Assembly (NCBI RefSeq): GCF_000735345.1
Contig: NZ_JMPJ01000053.1
Location: forward strand, 306,217 to 370,216
Length of the DNA: 64,000 nucleotides
From: Ewingella americana ATCC 33852
GTDB taxonomy: Bacteria; Pseudomonadota; Gammaproteobacteria; Enterobacterales; Enterobacteriaceae
Reading direction: 5' to 3'
The first letter of the stretch is position 1; the number at the start of each line of letters is the position of its first letter. The notes under the pieces were generated by a model. It made no database searches. It was not told the DNA's origin and saw only the letters and a list, made by a program, of their open reading frames with translations. Shown piece after piece: positions 1 to 9,102 of the stretch. A program made the position numbers and the translations under genes.

Positions 1-103
1 TCACAGGCGCGGTTGGCTGCTCAGGCTGCTGCTGTTGGTTTGGCAAGGTACAACCGCCAAGGATCAGGGCGGCAAAGGCCACCATGAGGAAATACTTTTT
101 CAT
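1..103 (-). CDS. lpoB: LpoB, lipoprotein activator of penicillin-binding protein 1B (N-terminal part only)
   Basis: Only the first 34 codons lie in the window; the gene runs off the left edge. The visible part is a lipoprotein signal: a Lys-Lys start, a hydrophobic stretch and a lipobox Leu-Gly-Gly-Cys with the acylated Cys at residue 18. A Gln/Pro-rich segment follows, like the disordered linker of LpoB. In the known family, LpoB sits in the outer membrane and reaches through the peptidoglycan to activate PBP1B. The neighbours ycfL and hinT, in the same order as in E. coli, support the call. The globular domain cannot be seen, so identification rests on the signal, linker and synteny. Confidence 0.75.
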   Translation of the reverse strand, partial: MKKYFLMVAFAALILGGCTLPNQQQQPEQPTAPV

Positions 104-124
104 CAACCTACTCCGTAGAGGACA

Positions 125-493
125 TTAAAGGTAGAGGTAAACACGCACCCTGTACGCATCCAGATTGCCGTTCAGGGAGGAGATAGTCAGCTCGCTGTTG
201 GCCGGAACGGTAATGGTTCTGGCTTCGGCAATCGGCAGTAAATCCAGCCCCTGTTTGTCATACCAATAGAAACGATAGTGCAAGGTCACGGCGTGGGGCT
301 GGCTGTTACTCAGCACGCTGCTGGCTTGTTTACGCCCACCGACTTCAGAAATAGACGGCGAGCTTGGGATGATTCCCGCCGTCAACACCGGCGATTCCAT
401 GATGACGGTCTGCTGATTGTTTAGTGCAATATGCGGGTCACTGCTACAGCCCATCAGTAATACAACGGGTAACAACGCCATCAAAAAACGCAT
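125..493 (-). CDS. ycfL: YcfL family lipoprotein
   Basis: A 122-residue predicted lipoprotein. The start at 493 is preferred over an upstream in-frame ATG (511) because an AAGGAAG ribosome-binding sequence lies just before it and the protein then begins directly with a signal peptide (MRFLMALL) ending in Leu-Met-Gly-Cys-Ser-Ser. The mature part contains the conserved segment VTLHYRFYWYDKQGLDLLP and ends in RVRVYLYL, as in E. coli YcfL. The biochemical role of this family is not established. It lies between hinT and lpoB, all on the minus strand and closely spaced, so the three may share a transcript. Confidence 0.88.
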   Translation of the reverse strand: MRFLMALLPVVLLMGCSSDPHIALNNQQTVIMESPVLTAGIIPSSPSISEVGGRKQASSVLSNSQPHAVTLHYRFYWYDKQGLDLLPIAEARTITVPANSELTISSLNGNLDAYRVRVYLYL

Positions 494-533
494 GGTACTT
501 CCTTTTAACAAAGAGCTTTATGAAGACAAAGCC

Positions 534-887
534 TTATGGACGCGCCAGCATCGGGCCTAACTTACGGCCACCCACCAGATGCATGTGAATGTGATAAACC
601 TCCTGACCGCCATCGCGATTGCAGTTCACAATCAGGCGATAACCGTTTTCAGCAATACCTTCCTGCTCGGCGATTTTAGCCGCGACGGTCATCATGCGGC
701 CCAGCGCAGCTTCGTGCTCGGTCGTCACATCATTCATGGTCGGGATTAACACGTTAGGAATGATCAGGATATGGTTGGGTGCCTGAGGAGCTATGTCGCG
801 AAACGCCGTGACTAACTCATCTTGATAAACCACGTCCGCAGGGATCTCACGGCGGATAATTTTGCTGAAAATTGTCTCTTCGGCCAT
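534..887 (-). CDS. hinT: HinT, histidine-triad purine nucleoside phosphoramidase
   Basis: A 117-residue HIT-superfamily protein. The histidine triad signature HIHMHLVGG is near the C-terminus; the middle His is the nucleophile in this family. HinT hydrolyses adenosine phosphoramidates and aminoacyl-adenylate conjugates in the cytoplasm. The start at 887 ([10 protein letters not shown]) was chosen because it matches the family N-terminus and follows an AAGGAC sequence; a longer reading frame to 938 adds residues not found in the family. It is followed by ycfL and lpoB on the same strand. Confidence 0.95.
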   Translation of the reverse strand: MAEETIFSKIIRREIPADVVYQDELVTAFRDIAPQAPNHILIIPNVLIPTMNDVTTEHEAALGRMMTVAAKIAEQEGIAENGYRLIVNCNRDGGQEVYHIHMHLVGGRKLGPMLARP

Positions 888-1037
888 CTTGCCAGTCCTT
901 ATCTTAGTCAAAAGCAATGCCACCAGTATGAGTGACAATTTCTATTCCTTTCAACCTGATTACGCTTTTTAAACCTTAATTGGCGTAGAAAGCGCCATCC
1001 CGCGCCCGAAATGCCGTTTTGCCGGATAGCAGACATG

Positions 1038-1065
1038 AAAAAAGGAGGCCGAAGCCTCCTTTTTG
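1038..1065 (-). terminator. Rho-independent terminator of ptsG
   Basis: A GGAGGC-CGAA-GCCTCC type hairpin is flanked by A-tracts and T-tracts on both sides. Read on the minus strand it follows the ptsG stop by about 25 bases and ends in a run of six T. It could also work in the other direction. Confidence 0.85.
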
Positions 1066-1090
1066 CTACTGCTCAACGCTAATCCGAGGA

Positions 1091-2524
1091 TTAGTGGTTG
1101 CGCATGTATTCGTCCATATCCGTTTTCAGGTTATCAGACTTAGTACCGAAAATTGCCTGAACGCCTGAACCCGCGACCACCACACCTGCTGCACCCAGTT
1201 TCTTCAGGCCAGCCTGATCCACTTTGGAGACATCAGCCACGCTAACGCGCAGACGAGTGATGCAAGCATCAAGGTTAGTGATGTTTTCTTTACCACCGAA
1301 CGCCTGAACCAGAGAAGCTGACATTTCTGAGCCACCCTGAGCAGATTGCTCGCTGCTGCTCTCTTCGCGACCTGGCGTTTTCAGGTTCAGTTTCACAATC
1401 AGGAAACGGAAGATGCTGTAGTAAACGATGGCATAGATGATACCAACCACTGGGAACAGCCAGATACGGCTGCTGTTGCCGCTCAGCACGATGAAGTCAA
1501 TCAGACCGTGTGAGAAGCTGGTACCGTCACGCATACCCAACAGGATACAGATTGGGAAGGCCAGACCTGCCAGAATCGCGTGGATTGCGTACAGGATTGG
1601 TGCCACGAACATGAAGGAGAATTCGATTGGCTCGGTGATACCGGTCAAGAATGAAGTCAGCGCAGCGGAGATCATGATGCCGCCAACTTTCGCACGGTTT
1701 TCAGGTTTCGCTGAGTGCCAGATAGCGATTGCAGCCGCTGGTAGACCGTACATTTTGAACAGGAAGCCACCAGACAGTTTGCCCGCAGTTGGGTCACCCG
1801 CCATGTAGCGAGGGATGTCACCGTGGAACACCTGACCGGCTGAGTTCACGTACTCACCGATTTGCATCTGGAATGGAACGTTCCAGATATGGTGCAGACC
1901 GAATGGAACCAGCGAACGCTCAACCACGCCGTAGATGCCGAAAGCAACCACTGGGTTCTGATAAGCAGCCCACTGAGAGAAGGTCTGAATAGCCGTACCA
2001 ATAGGTGGCCAGATGAAGGACAGCACCACGCCCAGGAAGATAGCAGCCAAGCCGGAGATGATTGGGACAAAGCGTTTGCCCGCGAAGAAGCCCAGATACT
2101 CAGGCAGCTTGATGCGGTAGAAACGGTTGAACATGTAGGCTGCAATTGCACCTGCGATGATACCGCCGAGAACGCCGGTGTCTGCTAAGTGTTTAGCTGC
2201 AATTTCTTCAGCCGGTAAGTGCAGTACCAATGGCGCAACCACGGCCATGGTTTTCACCATGATGCCGTAGGCAACCACCGCCGCCAGTGCAGAAACACCG
2301 TCGTTGTTAGTAAAGCCGAGGGCAACACCGATGGCGAAAATCAGCGGCATGTTAGCGAAGACTGAACCACCAGCCTCGGCCATAACGTGGGAAACGATCA
2401 TTGGCAGCCAGCTGAAGTTTGCCGACCCGACGCCAAGCAGGATACCTGCGATTGGCAGTACGGAGACTGGCAACATCAGCGATTTACCCACCTTTTGAAG
2501 GTTTGCAAACGCGTTCTTAAACAT
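1091..2524 (-). CDS. ptsG: Glucose-specific PTS permease EIICB (PtsG)
   Basis: A 477-residue protein, the same length as E. coli PtsG. The N-terminal EIIC domain (about residues 1-390) has the hydrophobic segments of the glucose family, with signatures such as GITEPIEF. A short linker follows, then the EIIB domain with the phosphorylated cysteine in [11 protein letters not shown] near residue 421. It imports glucose with phosphorylation using phosphate from EIIA-Glc. The start at 2524 matches the family; upstream in-frame codons to 2608 lie in the 5' leader. Control is well marked: two Mlc-like palindromes, a CRP-like site, and an SgrS pairing site over the ribosome-binding site. Confidence 0.98.
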   Translation of the reverse strand: MFKNAFANLQKVGKSLMLPVSVLPIAGILLGVGSANFSWLPMIVSHVMAEAGGSVFANMPLIFAIGVALGFTNNDGVSALAAVVAYGIMVKTMAVVAPLVLHLPAEEIAAKHLADTGVLGGIIAGAIAAYMFNRFYRIKLPEYLGFFAGKRFVPIISGLAAIFLGVVLSFIWPPIGTAIQTFSQWAAYQNPVVAFGIYGVVERSLVPFGLHHIWNVPFQMQIGEYVNSAGQVFHGDIPRYMAGDPTAGKLSGGFLFKMYGLPAAAIAIWHSAKPENRAKVGGIMISAALTSFLTGITEPIEFSFMFVAPILYAIHAILAGLAFPICILLGMRDGTSFSHGLIDFIVLSGNSSRIWLFPVVGIIYAIVYYSIFRFLIVKLNLKTPGREESSSEQSAQGGSEMSASLVQAFGGKENITNLDACITRLRVSVADVSKVDQAGLKKLGAAGVVVAGSGVQAIFGTKSDNLKTDMDEYMRNH

Positions 2525-2530
2525 AATTGA

Positions 2531-2547
2531 GTGTGCTCCTGAGTAAT
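2531..2547 (-). promoter_or_regulatory. SgrS small-RNA target at the ptsG ribosome-binding site
   Basis: On the minus strand this reads ATTACTCAGGAGCACAC, covering the Shine-Dalgarno AGGAG. It matches the known E. coli ptsG segment that pairs with SgrS during glucose-phosphate stress. The match is from memory of that sequence; the sgrS gene itself is not in the window. Confidence 0.7.
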
Positions 2548-2653
2548 GATGCTTTAGATACTTCTCACGGCGTCCGCTTATGTGGATCTGCAAACTGCCG
2601 CGTTGCAAGGTTATGAAAACCCTTGGCGTTCAGGGTGTCTAAGCACCCCTTTT

Positions 2654-2680
2654 GAATTTTTACGAAGGGTAAAATAATTC
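2654..2680 (-). promoter_or_regulatory. Mlc-like operator 1 at the ptsG promoter
   Basis: An imperfect palindrome that reads, on the minus strand, GAATTATTTTACCC followed by a mirrored TTCGTAAAAATTC. It fits the Mlc/NagC pattern TTATTTTAC. It lies about 34 bases downstream of the CRP-like site, where transcription should begin, as in E. coli ptsG. Confidence 0.65.
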
Positions 2681-2692
2681 CCTTTTTTAATG

Positions 2693-2708
2693 TTTGATGG
2701 CAGTCACG
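2693..2708 (-). promoter_or_regulatory. CRP-like site of ptsG
   Basis: Minus strand CGTGA-CTGCCA-TCAAA: a 5-6-5 arrangement close to TGTGA-N6-TCACA and very similar to the known E. coli ptsG site. Its centre is about 41 bases upstream of the transcription start expected within Mlc operator 1, the usual class II spacing. Confidence 0.6.
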
Positions 2709-2820
2709 TTTTATTGAAAAAAGACGGCAAGCGCGCTTAAAAATGAGACTTTCGTTAAAGAAAATCTGAAATTTGCCGCTTCTGACAGCCTAAAACGGGT
2801 GTGCACATTACCCGTTCAGG

Positions 2821-2849
2821 CCATTAATTACGAGCCGTAAAATAATTCC
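2821..2849 (-). promoter_or_regulatory. Mlc-like operator 2 upstream of ptsG
   Basis: A second palindrome with TTATTTTACG on the minus strand and a mirrored CGTAATTAATGG half. It lies about 170 bp upstream of operator 1 and 25 bp after the ycfH stop. The two-operator spacing resembles the arrangement reported for E. coli ptsG. Confidence 0.6.
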
Positions 2850-2873
2850 AGTGAATATGACTGCTTTTTAAGG

Positions 2874-3668
2874 CTAGCTCAGGGAGGAAGTGTTGAGGTG
2901 AAACAGGCGTGAAAAGTTGGCCGTTGTGGCTTCGGCGAGGGCTTCAAGGCTAACCCCTTTCAACACGGCCATGTACTCGGCCACGTCGCGAACATAGGCA
3001 GGCTGGTTCTCTTTACCACGGTGCGGGACCGGGGCTAAGTAAGGCGAGTCAGTTTCAATCAGCAGGCGATCCAGCGGCACATAGCGCGCCACGTCGCGCA
3101 ACTGCTCGGCATTGCGGAAGGTAACAATCCCCGAGAAGGAGATGTAAAAGCCCAGATCCAGTAAGAACTCCGCCGTCGGCAGGTCTTCCGTGAAGCAGTG
3201 CAGCACGCCGCCGCACTCTCCGGCTTTCTCATCGCGCAGGATGTCCAGCGTATCCTGTCGCGCATCACGCGTATGGACAATCACCGGCTTGTTCAGCTCG
3301 CGGCCGACGCGGATGTGATGGCGGAAAGAGTCCTGCTGCAAGGCAATCTGCTGCTCTTCTTTCTGGTAGAAGTAATCGAGGCCGGTCTCGCCCATGGCAA
3401 CCACTTTAGGGTCTGCCGCTAGCTGGCGCAGCTCGTCGAAATCATAACCCCCGTCAATGTTCAGTGGGTGGACGCCACAGGAAAACGCCACATCCGGGCG
3501 GTCGCCAATCAGCTGGGTCATGGCACGGTAGCCCGGCAAGGTCGTGGCAACCGCGAGCATGAACTTCACGTCGCGCTCGCGGGCTTTTTCTAATACTGCA
3601 TCCACACCGCTGTGCAGCTCGTTGTAATCCAGACTGTCGAGATGACAATGGGAGTCGACTAAAAACAT
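2874..3668 (-). CDS. ycfH: YcfH, TatD-family metal-dependent hydrolase
   Basis: A 264-residue TIM-barrel metallohydrolase of the TatD family. Metal-binding motifs are visible: DSHCHLD at the N-terminus, the ETGLDYFY segment (Glu ligand), VIVHTRDA and LHCF (His ligands), and ETDSPYLAP near the C-terminus (Asp). Relatives are deoxyribonucleases or D-tyrosyl-type hydrolases; the substrate of YcfH is not settled. It is the last gene of the tmk-holB-ycfH series, about 80 bp after holB, the same order as in E. coli. It is a distinct paralogue of TatD itself. Confidence 0.93.
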   Translation of the reverse strand: MFLVDSHCHLDSLDYNELHSGVDAVLEKARERDVKFMLAVATTLPGYRAMTQLIGDRPDVAFSCGVHPLNIDGGYDFDELRQLAADPKVVAMGETGLDYFYQKEEQQIALQQDSFRHHIRVGRELNKPVIVHTRDARQDTLDILRDEKAGECGGVLHCFTEDLPTAEFLLDLGFYISFSGIVTFRNAEQLRDVARYVPLDRLLIETDSPYLAPVPHRGKENQPAYVRDVAEYMAVLKGVSLEALAEATTANFSRLFHLNTSSLS

Positions 3669-3749
3669 AATATTTAACTCTTTACGATGGTTTTGGCAGG
3701 TCAGCGCACCGATGAAATGACGCGCTGCTGAATAATCATTTTGGTCTCA

Positions 3750-4727
3750 TTAGCCCAGCAACTGTTCCCATTCGAGCAACTGCTCGGTAAGGATCAGCTC
3801 CCGATTGACGCCAGTAATGGTCAGAAGCTGCTGGCGGCAGTGCATCCAGCCCTGCACGCTTTTCTGCAACGCGTCGTTGGTTTGCAGGTGAGCAATCTGG
3901 CTAATGAGGTTCTGTTGGTCGTGATTGATGATGAACTGCCCGGCGTTTTGCTGCCATTTAATGGCGTCGAGCAGCAAAGAGCAGAGCCACTGCACGCGCT
4001 CGCCGACGTCATCATGATTAAGCTGCGGCAGCAAAGAAAGCATGTCCCGCTGCTGGCAGCTTGTGGCCAACTGCTGGCACAGCGCCACTCGCTGCTTCCA
4101 GCGCTCAGGCTGCAGCAGCGCCTGCGCCGATAGCGGCGTGCCATTGCCGAGCCTGAGAGCCGTTTTGATAGCCAGCGGATCGGCGCTCAGTTGACGGCTG
4201 AGCCACTGCGCCGCGAGATTCTCTTCCGGCGTCGCCAGATGCCAATACAGGCAGCGGCTGCGCAAGGTCGCCAGCAGGCTGGCAGGCTCGGTGCAACCAA
4301 TCAGGAAATAGGTTTTTACCGGCGGCTCTTCCAGCGTTTTCAACAATGCGTTGGCGGCGGCTTCGGTCAGCAATTCGGCCTCGGGCAGCCAAACCACCTT
4401 GGCCCCGCCCTGCTGAGAATAGTTGTAGAGCGTTTCAATCAGTTGACGAACAGGGTCGATGCCGAGCGAATTCTTGCCTTTCTCTGGCGTCAAAACGTGC
4501 CAGTCAGGGTGGTTGCCAGCAATCATCAGTTGGCAGCTACGACAGGTGCCGCAGCTTTTCTCGCCGTCTTGATGCTGGCACAGCAACCAGCGGCTTAGCC
4601 CGTAAACCAGCGCCTCCTCGCCCATACCGCGCGCAGCGTGCATCAGCAAGGCATGGTGACCGCGGCCAGATTGGTACTGGCTCACCAGTTGACGATAAGG
4701 GGCGCTCAGCCACGGATACCACGTCAT
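3750..4727 (-). CDS. holB: DNA polymerase III subunit delta' (HolB)
   Basis: A 325-residue clamp-loader subunit. The N-terminal AAA+-like domain carries the zinc module [10 protein letters not shown] (about residues 54-63) and the conserved [10 protein letters not shown] segment; there is no functional P-loop lysine, as expected for delta'. It works in the replisome, assembling the beta clamp on DNA with delta and tau/gamma. Its ATG overlaps the tmk stop as ATGA (4724-4727), which implies translational coupling and fixes this start. It is slightly shorter than the E. coli protein at the C-terminus, and the C-terminal domain is less conserved. Confidence 0.95.
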   Translation of the reverse strand: MTWYPWLSAPYRQLVSQYQSGRGHHALLMHAARGMGEEALVYGLSRWLLCQHQDGEKSCGTCRSCQLMIAGNHPDWHVLTPEKGKNSLGIDPVRQLIETLYNYSQQGGAKVVWLPEAELLTEAAANALLKTLEEPPVKTYFLIGCTEPASLLATLRSRCLYWHLATPEENLAAQWLSRQLSADPLAIKTALRLGNGTPLSAQALLQPERWKQRVALCQQLATSCQQRDMLSLLPQLNHDDVGERVQWLCSLLLDAIKWQQNAGQFIINHDQQNLISQIAHLQTNDALQKSVQGWMHCRQQLLTITGVNRELILTEQLLEWEQLLG

Positions 4728-5368
4728 TGCGCTTGGCCCTGCTGCTCGGCAAACCAATGACTCAGCGTCTGTTGGATTGAAGCCGTGACCTGCGCCAGCG
4801 GCTGGGAAGCATCGATGGTTTTGATCCGCGAGTCTTCCGCCACCAAGCTCAGGTAACGCGCACGAGTGCGTTCAAAGAACGGCAGCGCCTCTTTCTCAAT
4901 GCGATCCAGCTCGCCGCGCGCGCTGGCGCGTTGCAAACCAATTTCAGGCGGCAGGTCGAGGTAGAGCGTCAGGTCAGGGCGGAAATCCCCCAGAGAGATA
5001 TCACGCAGAGAGCGCATCAGTTCCGGGTCAATGCCACGGCCGCCGCCCTGATAAGCTTGCGAAGAGAGGTCATGGCGATCGCCAACCACCCAAGCTCCGC
5101 GCGCCAAGGCAGGCAGGATAACGGTTTCAACCAACTGCACGCGGGCGGCGTAGAGCATCAGCACTTCGGCTTTCACCGTCGGCTTGTCGTGGTCAACGCC
5201 GCGTTTAAACAGGTCGCGCAGCTTTTCAGCCAACGGCGTTCCGCCCGGCTCGCGGGTAAAGACAATCTCTTCCACGCCCAGTTCGCGCAGTTGGTTTACC
5301 ACAACGTCGCGCGCCGTGGTTTTACCGGCCCCTTCCAGACCTTCAATAACAATAAACTTACTTTTCAT
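4724..5368 (-). CDS. tmk: Thymidylate kinase
   Basis: A 214-residue dTMP kinase that converts dTMP to dTDP with ATP. The P-loop GLEGAGKTT lies at residues 10-18, the [11 protein letters not shown] segment (DRx-like thymidine site) at about 38-48, and the [16 protein letters not shown] motif at about residue 98. Length and motifs match the E. coli type (LID-region arginines in [11 protein letters not shown]). The 5' end overlaps the end of mltG by 11 bases and the 3' end overlaps holB, so mltG-tmk-holB form a tightly coupled operon. Confidence 0.97.
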   Translation of the reverse strand: MKSKFIVIEGLEGAGKTTARDVVVNQLRELGVEEIVFTREPGGTPLAEKLRDLFKRGVDHDKPTVKAEVLMLYAARVQLVETVILPALARGAWVVGDRHDLSSQAYQGGGRGIDPELMRSLRDISLGDFRPDLTLYLDLPPEIGLQRASARGELDRIEKEALPFFERTRARYLSLVAEDSRIKTIDASQPLAQVTASIQQTLSHWFAEQQGQAQ

Positions 5369-6383
5369 TCTTATTTTTCAATGCCTCGCGATACACACGC
5401 ACCGCTTTGTTGTGATTTTCGAGGTTAGTCGTAAAGGTGTGGCCGCCTTTGCCGTCAGCCACAAAATAGAGGTAATTGGTGGTCGCCGGATGCGCCGCAG
5501 CTTCAATCGAGGCTTCGCTTGGCATGGCAATTGGCGATGGCGGCAAACCAGAAATCACATAAGTGTTGTAAGGCGTCGGCGTCTCGAGATCCTTACGGCT
5601 GATGTTGCCTTTGTAGTTCTCACCCATGCCGTAAATCACCGTCGGGTCAGTCTGCAAGCGCATGCCGATGCGCAGACGGTTGATGAACACCGAAGCCACT
5701 TCGGCGCGCTCCTCTTTGACCGCCGTCTCTTTTTCAATAATAGACGCCATGGTCAGCATGTCGGTTGGCGTTTTGTAAGGCAGCGAGTCAGCGCGGCCTT
5801 TCCAAATGCTGTCTACGGTCTTCTCCATATGCTGGTGAGCGCGCTTGAGCAGAGACAGGTCGGTCATGCCCGCGGTATAGAGATAGGTGTCCGGATAGAG
5901 CCAGCCTTCGGCGTTTTTGGTGTCGGTCATGCCTAGCGCGGCGGCAATCTCTTCGCCGGTTTTGCCACTTAACTCGTGTTTGAGGTAGGCCGAGTCATCC
6001 AGCACCTTCATCCAGTCACTGAGTTTAAAGCCTTCCACCAGACGCACGCTAAACTGCGCCTCTTTGCCACTTCTCAGCAATTCGAGCATTTGGCGCACCG
6101 TCATGCCCTTTTCAAAGCGATAGGTCCCAGCTTTGAAATTACTCAGCTCCGGCTCAATGCGCAGCAGCCAAGAGAAGTAGGGATTTTTTTGCATGATCTG
6201 GTGTTTCACCAGCAGGGTTTCCAGCACCACGCGGCCAGTACCGGCTGGCAGAGTAAAGATAGTCTCACTGCTGACATTGATCGGGCGATCGCCAAAAGTT
6301 TTCACTTTGTGGTAACCAAAAGCCAGCGCAGCAAGCAGAATGACGATAATAAGAGCAGGGATTTTGAATTTTTTATTCTTCAT
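5358..6383 (-). CDS. mltG: Endolytic murein transglycosylase MltG (YceG)
   Basis: A 341-residue inner-membrane protein. It has one N-terminal membrane helix (about residues 7-26), a LysM-like region, and the YceG catalytic domain with ASIIEKET containing the catalytic glutamate and the later segment DPTVIYGMG. MltG cleaves nascent glycan strands inside the chain and is thought to act as a chain terminator. It lies directly after pabC (25 bp) and overlaps tmk. Length agrees with E. coli (340). Confidence 0.96.
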   Translation of the reverse strand: MKNKKFKIPALIIVILLAALAFGYHKVKTFGDRPINVSSETIFTLPAGTGRVVLETLLVKHQIMQKNPYFSWLLRIEPELSNFKAGTYRFEKGMTVRQMLELLRSGKEAQFSVRLVEGFKLSDWMKVLDDSAYLKHELSGKTGEEIAAALGMTDTKNAEGWLYPDTYLYTAGMTDLSLLKRAHQHMEKTVDSIWKGRADSLPYKTPTDMLTMASIIEKETAVKEERAEVASVFINRLRIGMRLQTDPTVIYGMGENYKGNISRKDLETPTPYNTYVISGLPPSPIAMPSEASIEAAAHPATTNYLYFVADGKGGHTFTTNLENHNKAVRVYREALKNKNEK

Positions 6384-6408
6384 GATTGTTCACTTCTGAT
6401 GCGCTGGT

Positions 6409-7206
6409 TTAACAAACCTGATGTAAAAAGTCGTTCAAAGTTGACGACGTAAAATGCCAATCTTCTACCTGACGCACCGGCATAAAGGGCATCAGGGCAT
6501 TACAAATAATCACTTCTTCTGCATCACTCAGAGTCTGCGGCGGCTCTGCAACCACGGAAACGCTAAACCGGCCACTTTGCTCGAGCAAGGCAATAATATG
6601 GTGTCGCATCACGCCGGACACCCCGGACAGTGACAAGTCGGGAGTAAAAACGCTCTCCCCTTTGCGCCAGAAAAGATTGGCGGCACAGCATTCTACCAGC
6701 ATCCCGGCGGTATCAACCACTAGTGCCTCTTGGGCATCTGTCTGGTCGAGGTGCAGGCGCACCATCACTTGCTCGAGGCGGTTGAGATGCTTAATGCCGG
6801 CTAACAGCGGGTTTTGGCTGAGTGCCACCGGGCTAAGAGCCAGTTTAACGCCCTGCTCGCGCCATGCGTGATAATGCGCCGGGTAAGCAGAGGTGGAGAT
6901 AATCCGCGTCGGCGAATCGCAGCCTTGCGGGCTATAGCCGCGGCCACCTGCCCCACGCGTCACCACCACCTTGAGCACCGCTTCGTCGCACAGGCTGGCG
7001 GCGTGCAGCATTTCGGCTTCGAGCAGTGACCAATCCACGCCCGTAATCATCAAACGCTCGGTCGCGACCTTCAGCCGGTCAAGATGCGCTGACAGGAGTT
7101 TTACTTTCCCCTGTGAGATATGAGCCGTTGTAAAACTGCCGTCACCAAATTGTGCAGAGCGATCCCCTGCTGGCAATAAATGGGTCGAGACACCGTTAAT
7201 CCACAT
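6409..7206 (-). CDS. pabC: Aminodeoxychorismate lyase (PabC)
   Basis: A 265-residue fold-type IV PLP enzyme that makes 4-aminobenzoate and pyruvate from aminodeoxychorismate in folate synthesis. The PLP lysine is in GIKHLNRLEQV, and the later segments AANLFWRKG and SGVMRHHI match the family. It follows fabF after a terminator, and is closely followed by mltG. Placement between fabF and mltG is the standard enterobacterial order. Confidence 0.95.
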   Translation of the reverse strand: MWINGVSTHLLPAGDRSAQFGDGSFTTAHISQGKVKLLSAHLDRLKVATERLMITGVDWSLLEAEMLHAASLCDEAVLKVVVTRGAGGRGYSPQGCDSPTRIISTSAYPAHYHAWREQGVKLALSPVALSQNPLLAGIKHLNRLEQVMVRLHLDQTDAQEALVVDTAGMLVECCAANLFWRKGESVFTPDLSLSGVSGVMRHHIIALLEQSGRFSVSVVAEPPQTLSDAEEVIICNALMPFMPVRQVEDWHFTSSTLNDFLHQVC

Positions 7207-7315
7207 TACTTACTCCCGCTGTGACTCTTGTGAGCAGTTCCCCAGCGAAGCCTGAGGCAGTTTGCTTGGCCTATCAAGTAGAGCATTCTGACTTTATACC
7301 GCGAGTCTCAGATAA

Positions 7316-7341
7316 CAAAAAGGCCCGAATATCGGGCCTTT
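7316..7341 (-). terminator. Rho-independent terminator of fabF
   Basis: The hairpin AGGCCCGA-ata-TCGGGCCT is followed, on the minus strand, by five T. It sits about 30 bases after the fabF stop and before pabC, so pabC expression would need read-through or its own promoter. Confidence 0.85.
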
Positions 7342-7372
7342 CAGACATCTTCAACAGGCTGGGAATATCCCG

Positions 7373-8614
7373 TCAGACTTTACGGAAGACCAATGAACCA
7401 TTGGTGCCGCCAAAGCCGAACGAGTTACACAGCGTGTATTCCATATTGCTTACCTGACGAGCTTCGTGCGCCACGAAGTCCAAATCGCAACCTTCATCTG
7501 GGTTATCCAGGTTGATAGTTGGAGGGACAGCCTGGTCACGCAGCGCCAGCAGGGTAAAGATGGATTCAACCGCGCCCGCCGCGCCCAGCAAGTGGCCGGT
7601 CATAGACTTGGTCGAACTCACCAACACGCGCTGTGCGTCAGCACCAAACACCGATTTAACGGCTTGGGCTTCGGCTTTATCTCCGGCGGCGGTAGAAGTG
7701 CCGTGCGCGTTGATATAACCAATTTTAGAAGCGGCAATACCGGCATCGCGCAAGGCATTTTCCATCGCGAGAGCGGCGCCAGCGCCATCTTCCGGAGGAG
7801 AAGTCATGTGGAATGCATCGCTGCTCATGCCAAAACCAACGATTTCAGCATAAATTTTTGCGCCGCGCTTTTTCGCGTGTTCATACTCTTCCAGCACCAT
7901 AATGCCAGCGCCGTCGCCAAGTACGAAACCATCGCGGTCTTTATCCCACGGACGGCTCGCCGCCTGTGGATTGTCATTACGCGTGGATAAAGCGCGTGCT
8001 GCACCAAAACCACCCACACCCAATGGGGTACTGGCCTTTTCGGCACCGCCGGCCAGCATCACGTCGGCATCATCATAAGCAATGATTCGAGCGGCATGAC
8101 CAATATTGTGAACACCAGAAGTACAAGCTGTGGCAATTGAAATGCTCGGTCCACGCAGGCCAAACATAATGCTCAGATGACCGGCAATCATGTTTACGAT
8201 GGTGGAAGGAACGAAAAATGGGCTGATCTTGCGGGGTCCGCCGTTAACCAATGAAGTATGGTTTTCTTCGATTAGACCGAGACCGCCAATACCTGAACCA
8301 ATCGCCGCACCAATTCGCGGGGCGTTTTCGGCAGTGACTTCAAGCCCAGAGTCTTGCATCGCTTGGATGCCGGCAGCAATGCCGTACTGGATGAAGGCGT
8401 CCATTTTGCGGGCATCTTTGCGCGAAATGTACTCTTCACAATTAAAATCTTTTACTAAGCCAGCAAAACGCGTTGCAAAGGCACTAGTATCAAAATGGTC
8501 GATTAGGCTAATGCCACTCTGACCGGCAAGAAGAGCGTTCCAAGTGGACTCTACAGTATTGCCGACAGGAGACAGCATGCCAAGTCCAGTCACTACAACT
8601 CGACGCTTAGACAC
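7373..8614 (-). CDS. fabF: 3-oxoacyl-ACP synthase II (FabF)
   Basis: A 413-residue thiolase-fold condensing enzyme, the same length as E. coli FabF. The catalytic Cys lies at residue 164 in ATACTSG, with the two catalytic His residues in [11 protein letters not shown] and [10 protein letters not shown] and the C-terminal [11 protein letters not shown]. It elongates acyl-ACP, in E. coli notably palmitoleate to cis-vaccenate, which underlies thermal control of membrane fluidity. It follows acpP across an attenuator-like hairpin. Confidence 0.97.
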   Translation of the reverse strand: MSKRRVVVTGLGMLSPVGNTVESTWNALLAGQSGISLIDHFDTSAFATRFAGLVKDFNCEEYISRKDARKMDAFIQYGIAAGIQAMQDSGLEVTAENAPRIGAAIGSGIGGLGLIEENHTSLVNGGPRKISPFFVPSTIVNMIAGHLSIMFGLRGPSISIATACTSGVHNIGHAARIIAYDDADVMLAGGAEKASTPLGVGGFGAARALSTRNDNPQAASRPWDKDRDGFVLGDGAGIMVLEEYEHAKKRGAKIYAEIVGFGMSSDAFHMTSPPEDGAGAALAMENALRDAGIAASKIGYINAHGTSTAAGDKAEAQAVKSVFGADAQRVLVSSTKSMTGHLLGAAGAVESIFTLLALRDQAVPPTINLDNPDEGCDLDFVAHEARQVSNMEYTLCNSFGFGGTNGSLVFRKV

Positions 8615-8655
8615 GTTGTGTCCTCCAGGGAGGGAAAAATTGATACGGTGGGTCA

Positions 8656-8687
8656 GAAAAAACTTAGGCGGTCGAATGACCGCCTAA
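8656..8687 (-). terminator. Terminator/attenuator between acpP and fabF
   Basis: A perfect 10-bp stem, TTAGGCGGTC with loop ATTC, is followed on the minus strand by GTTTTTTC. It lies within the acpP-fabF gap. Partial read-through would explain how the very abundant acyl carrier protein is made in excess over FabF. Confidence 0.85.
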
Positions 8688-8712
8688 CTATCTAAACTAA
8701 AAGCAGATTAGC

Positions 8713-8949
8713 TTACTGCTGGCTAGCGTTGATAAAATCAATAGCTGCCTGAACAGTAGTGATCTTTTCAGCTTCTTCGTCAGGGATCTCGGTATCAAAC
8801 TCTTCTTCCAGAGCCATAACCAGCTCAACGGTGTCGAGAGAATCAGCGCCAAGGTCGTCTACGAAAGACGCAGCATTAACTACTTCTTCCTGTTTAACAC
8901 CCAGCTGTTCAACGATGATTTTCTTAACGCGTTCTTCGATAGTGCTCAT
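8713..8949 (-). CDS. acpP: Acyl carrier protein
   Basis: A 78-residue strongly acidic four-helix protein, the central carrier of fatty acid synthesis. The phosphopantetheine attachment serine is Ser37 in [12 protein letters not shown]. Sequence is nearly identical to E. coli AcpP apart from a few positions such as [10 protein letters not shown]. It lies between fabG and fabF with about 150 bp upstream, room for its own promoter. Confidence 0.98.
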   Translation of the reverse strand: MSTIEERVKKIIVEQLGVKQEEVVNAASFVDDLGADSLDTVELVMALEEEFDTEIPDEEAEKITTVQAAIDFINASQQ

Positions 8950-9102
8950 ACTCTTAAATTTCCTATCAAAACTCGCTTTCGCGATGGTTTTCGTAGTGTA
9001 TAAAATGTTGAAAAAGATGCAACTAAATCCCGGCTGGTCAAACCACGAATTTGCTCTATTTTGCGGTTTTTACCGCAAATAACGCAAATAGTTTCGTAAT
9101 TT

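Noticed and set aside
5184-5936. A 250-codon plus-strand frame over tmk and mltG
   Set aside because: Antisense to two conserved genes, Arg/His-rich product without family features.
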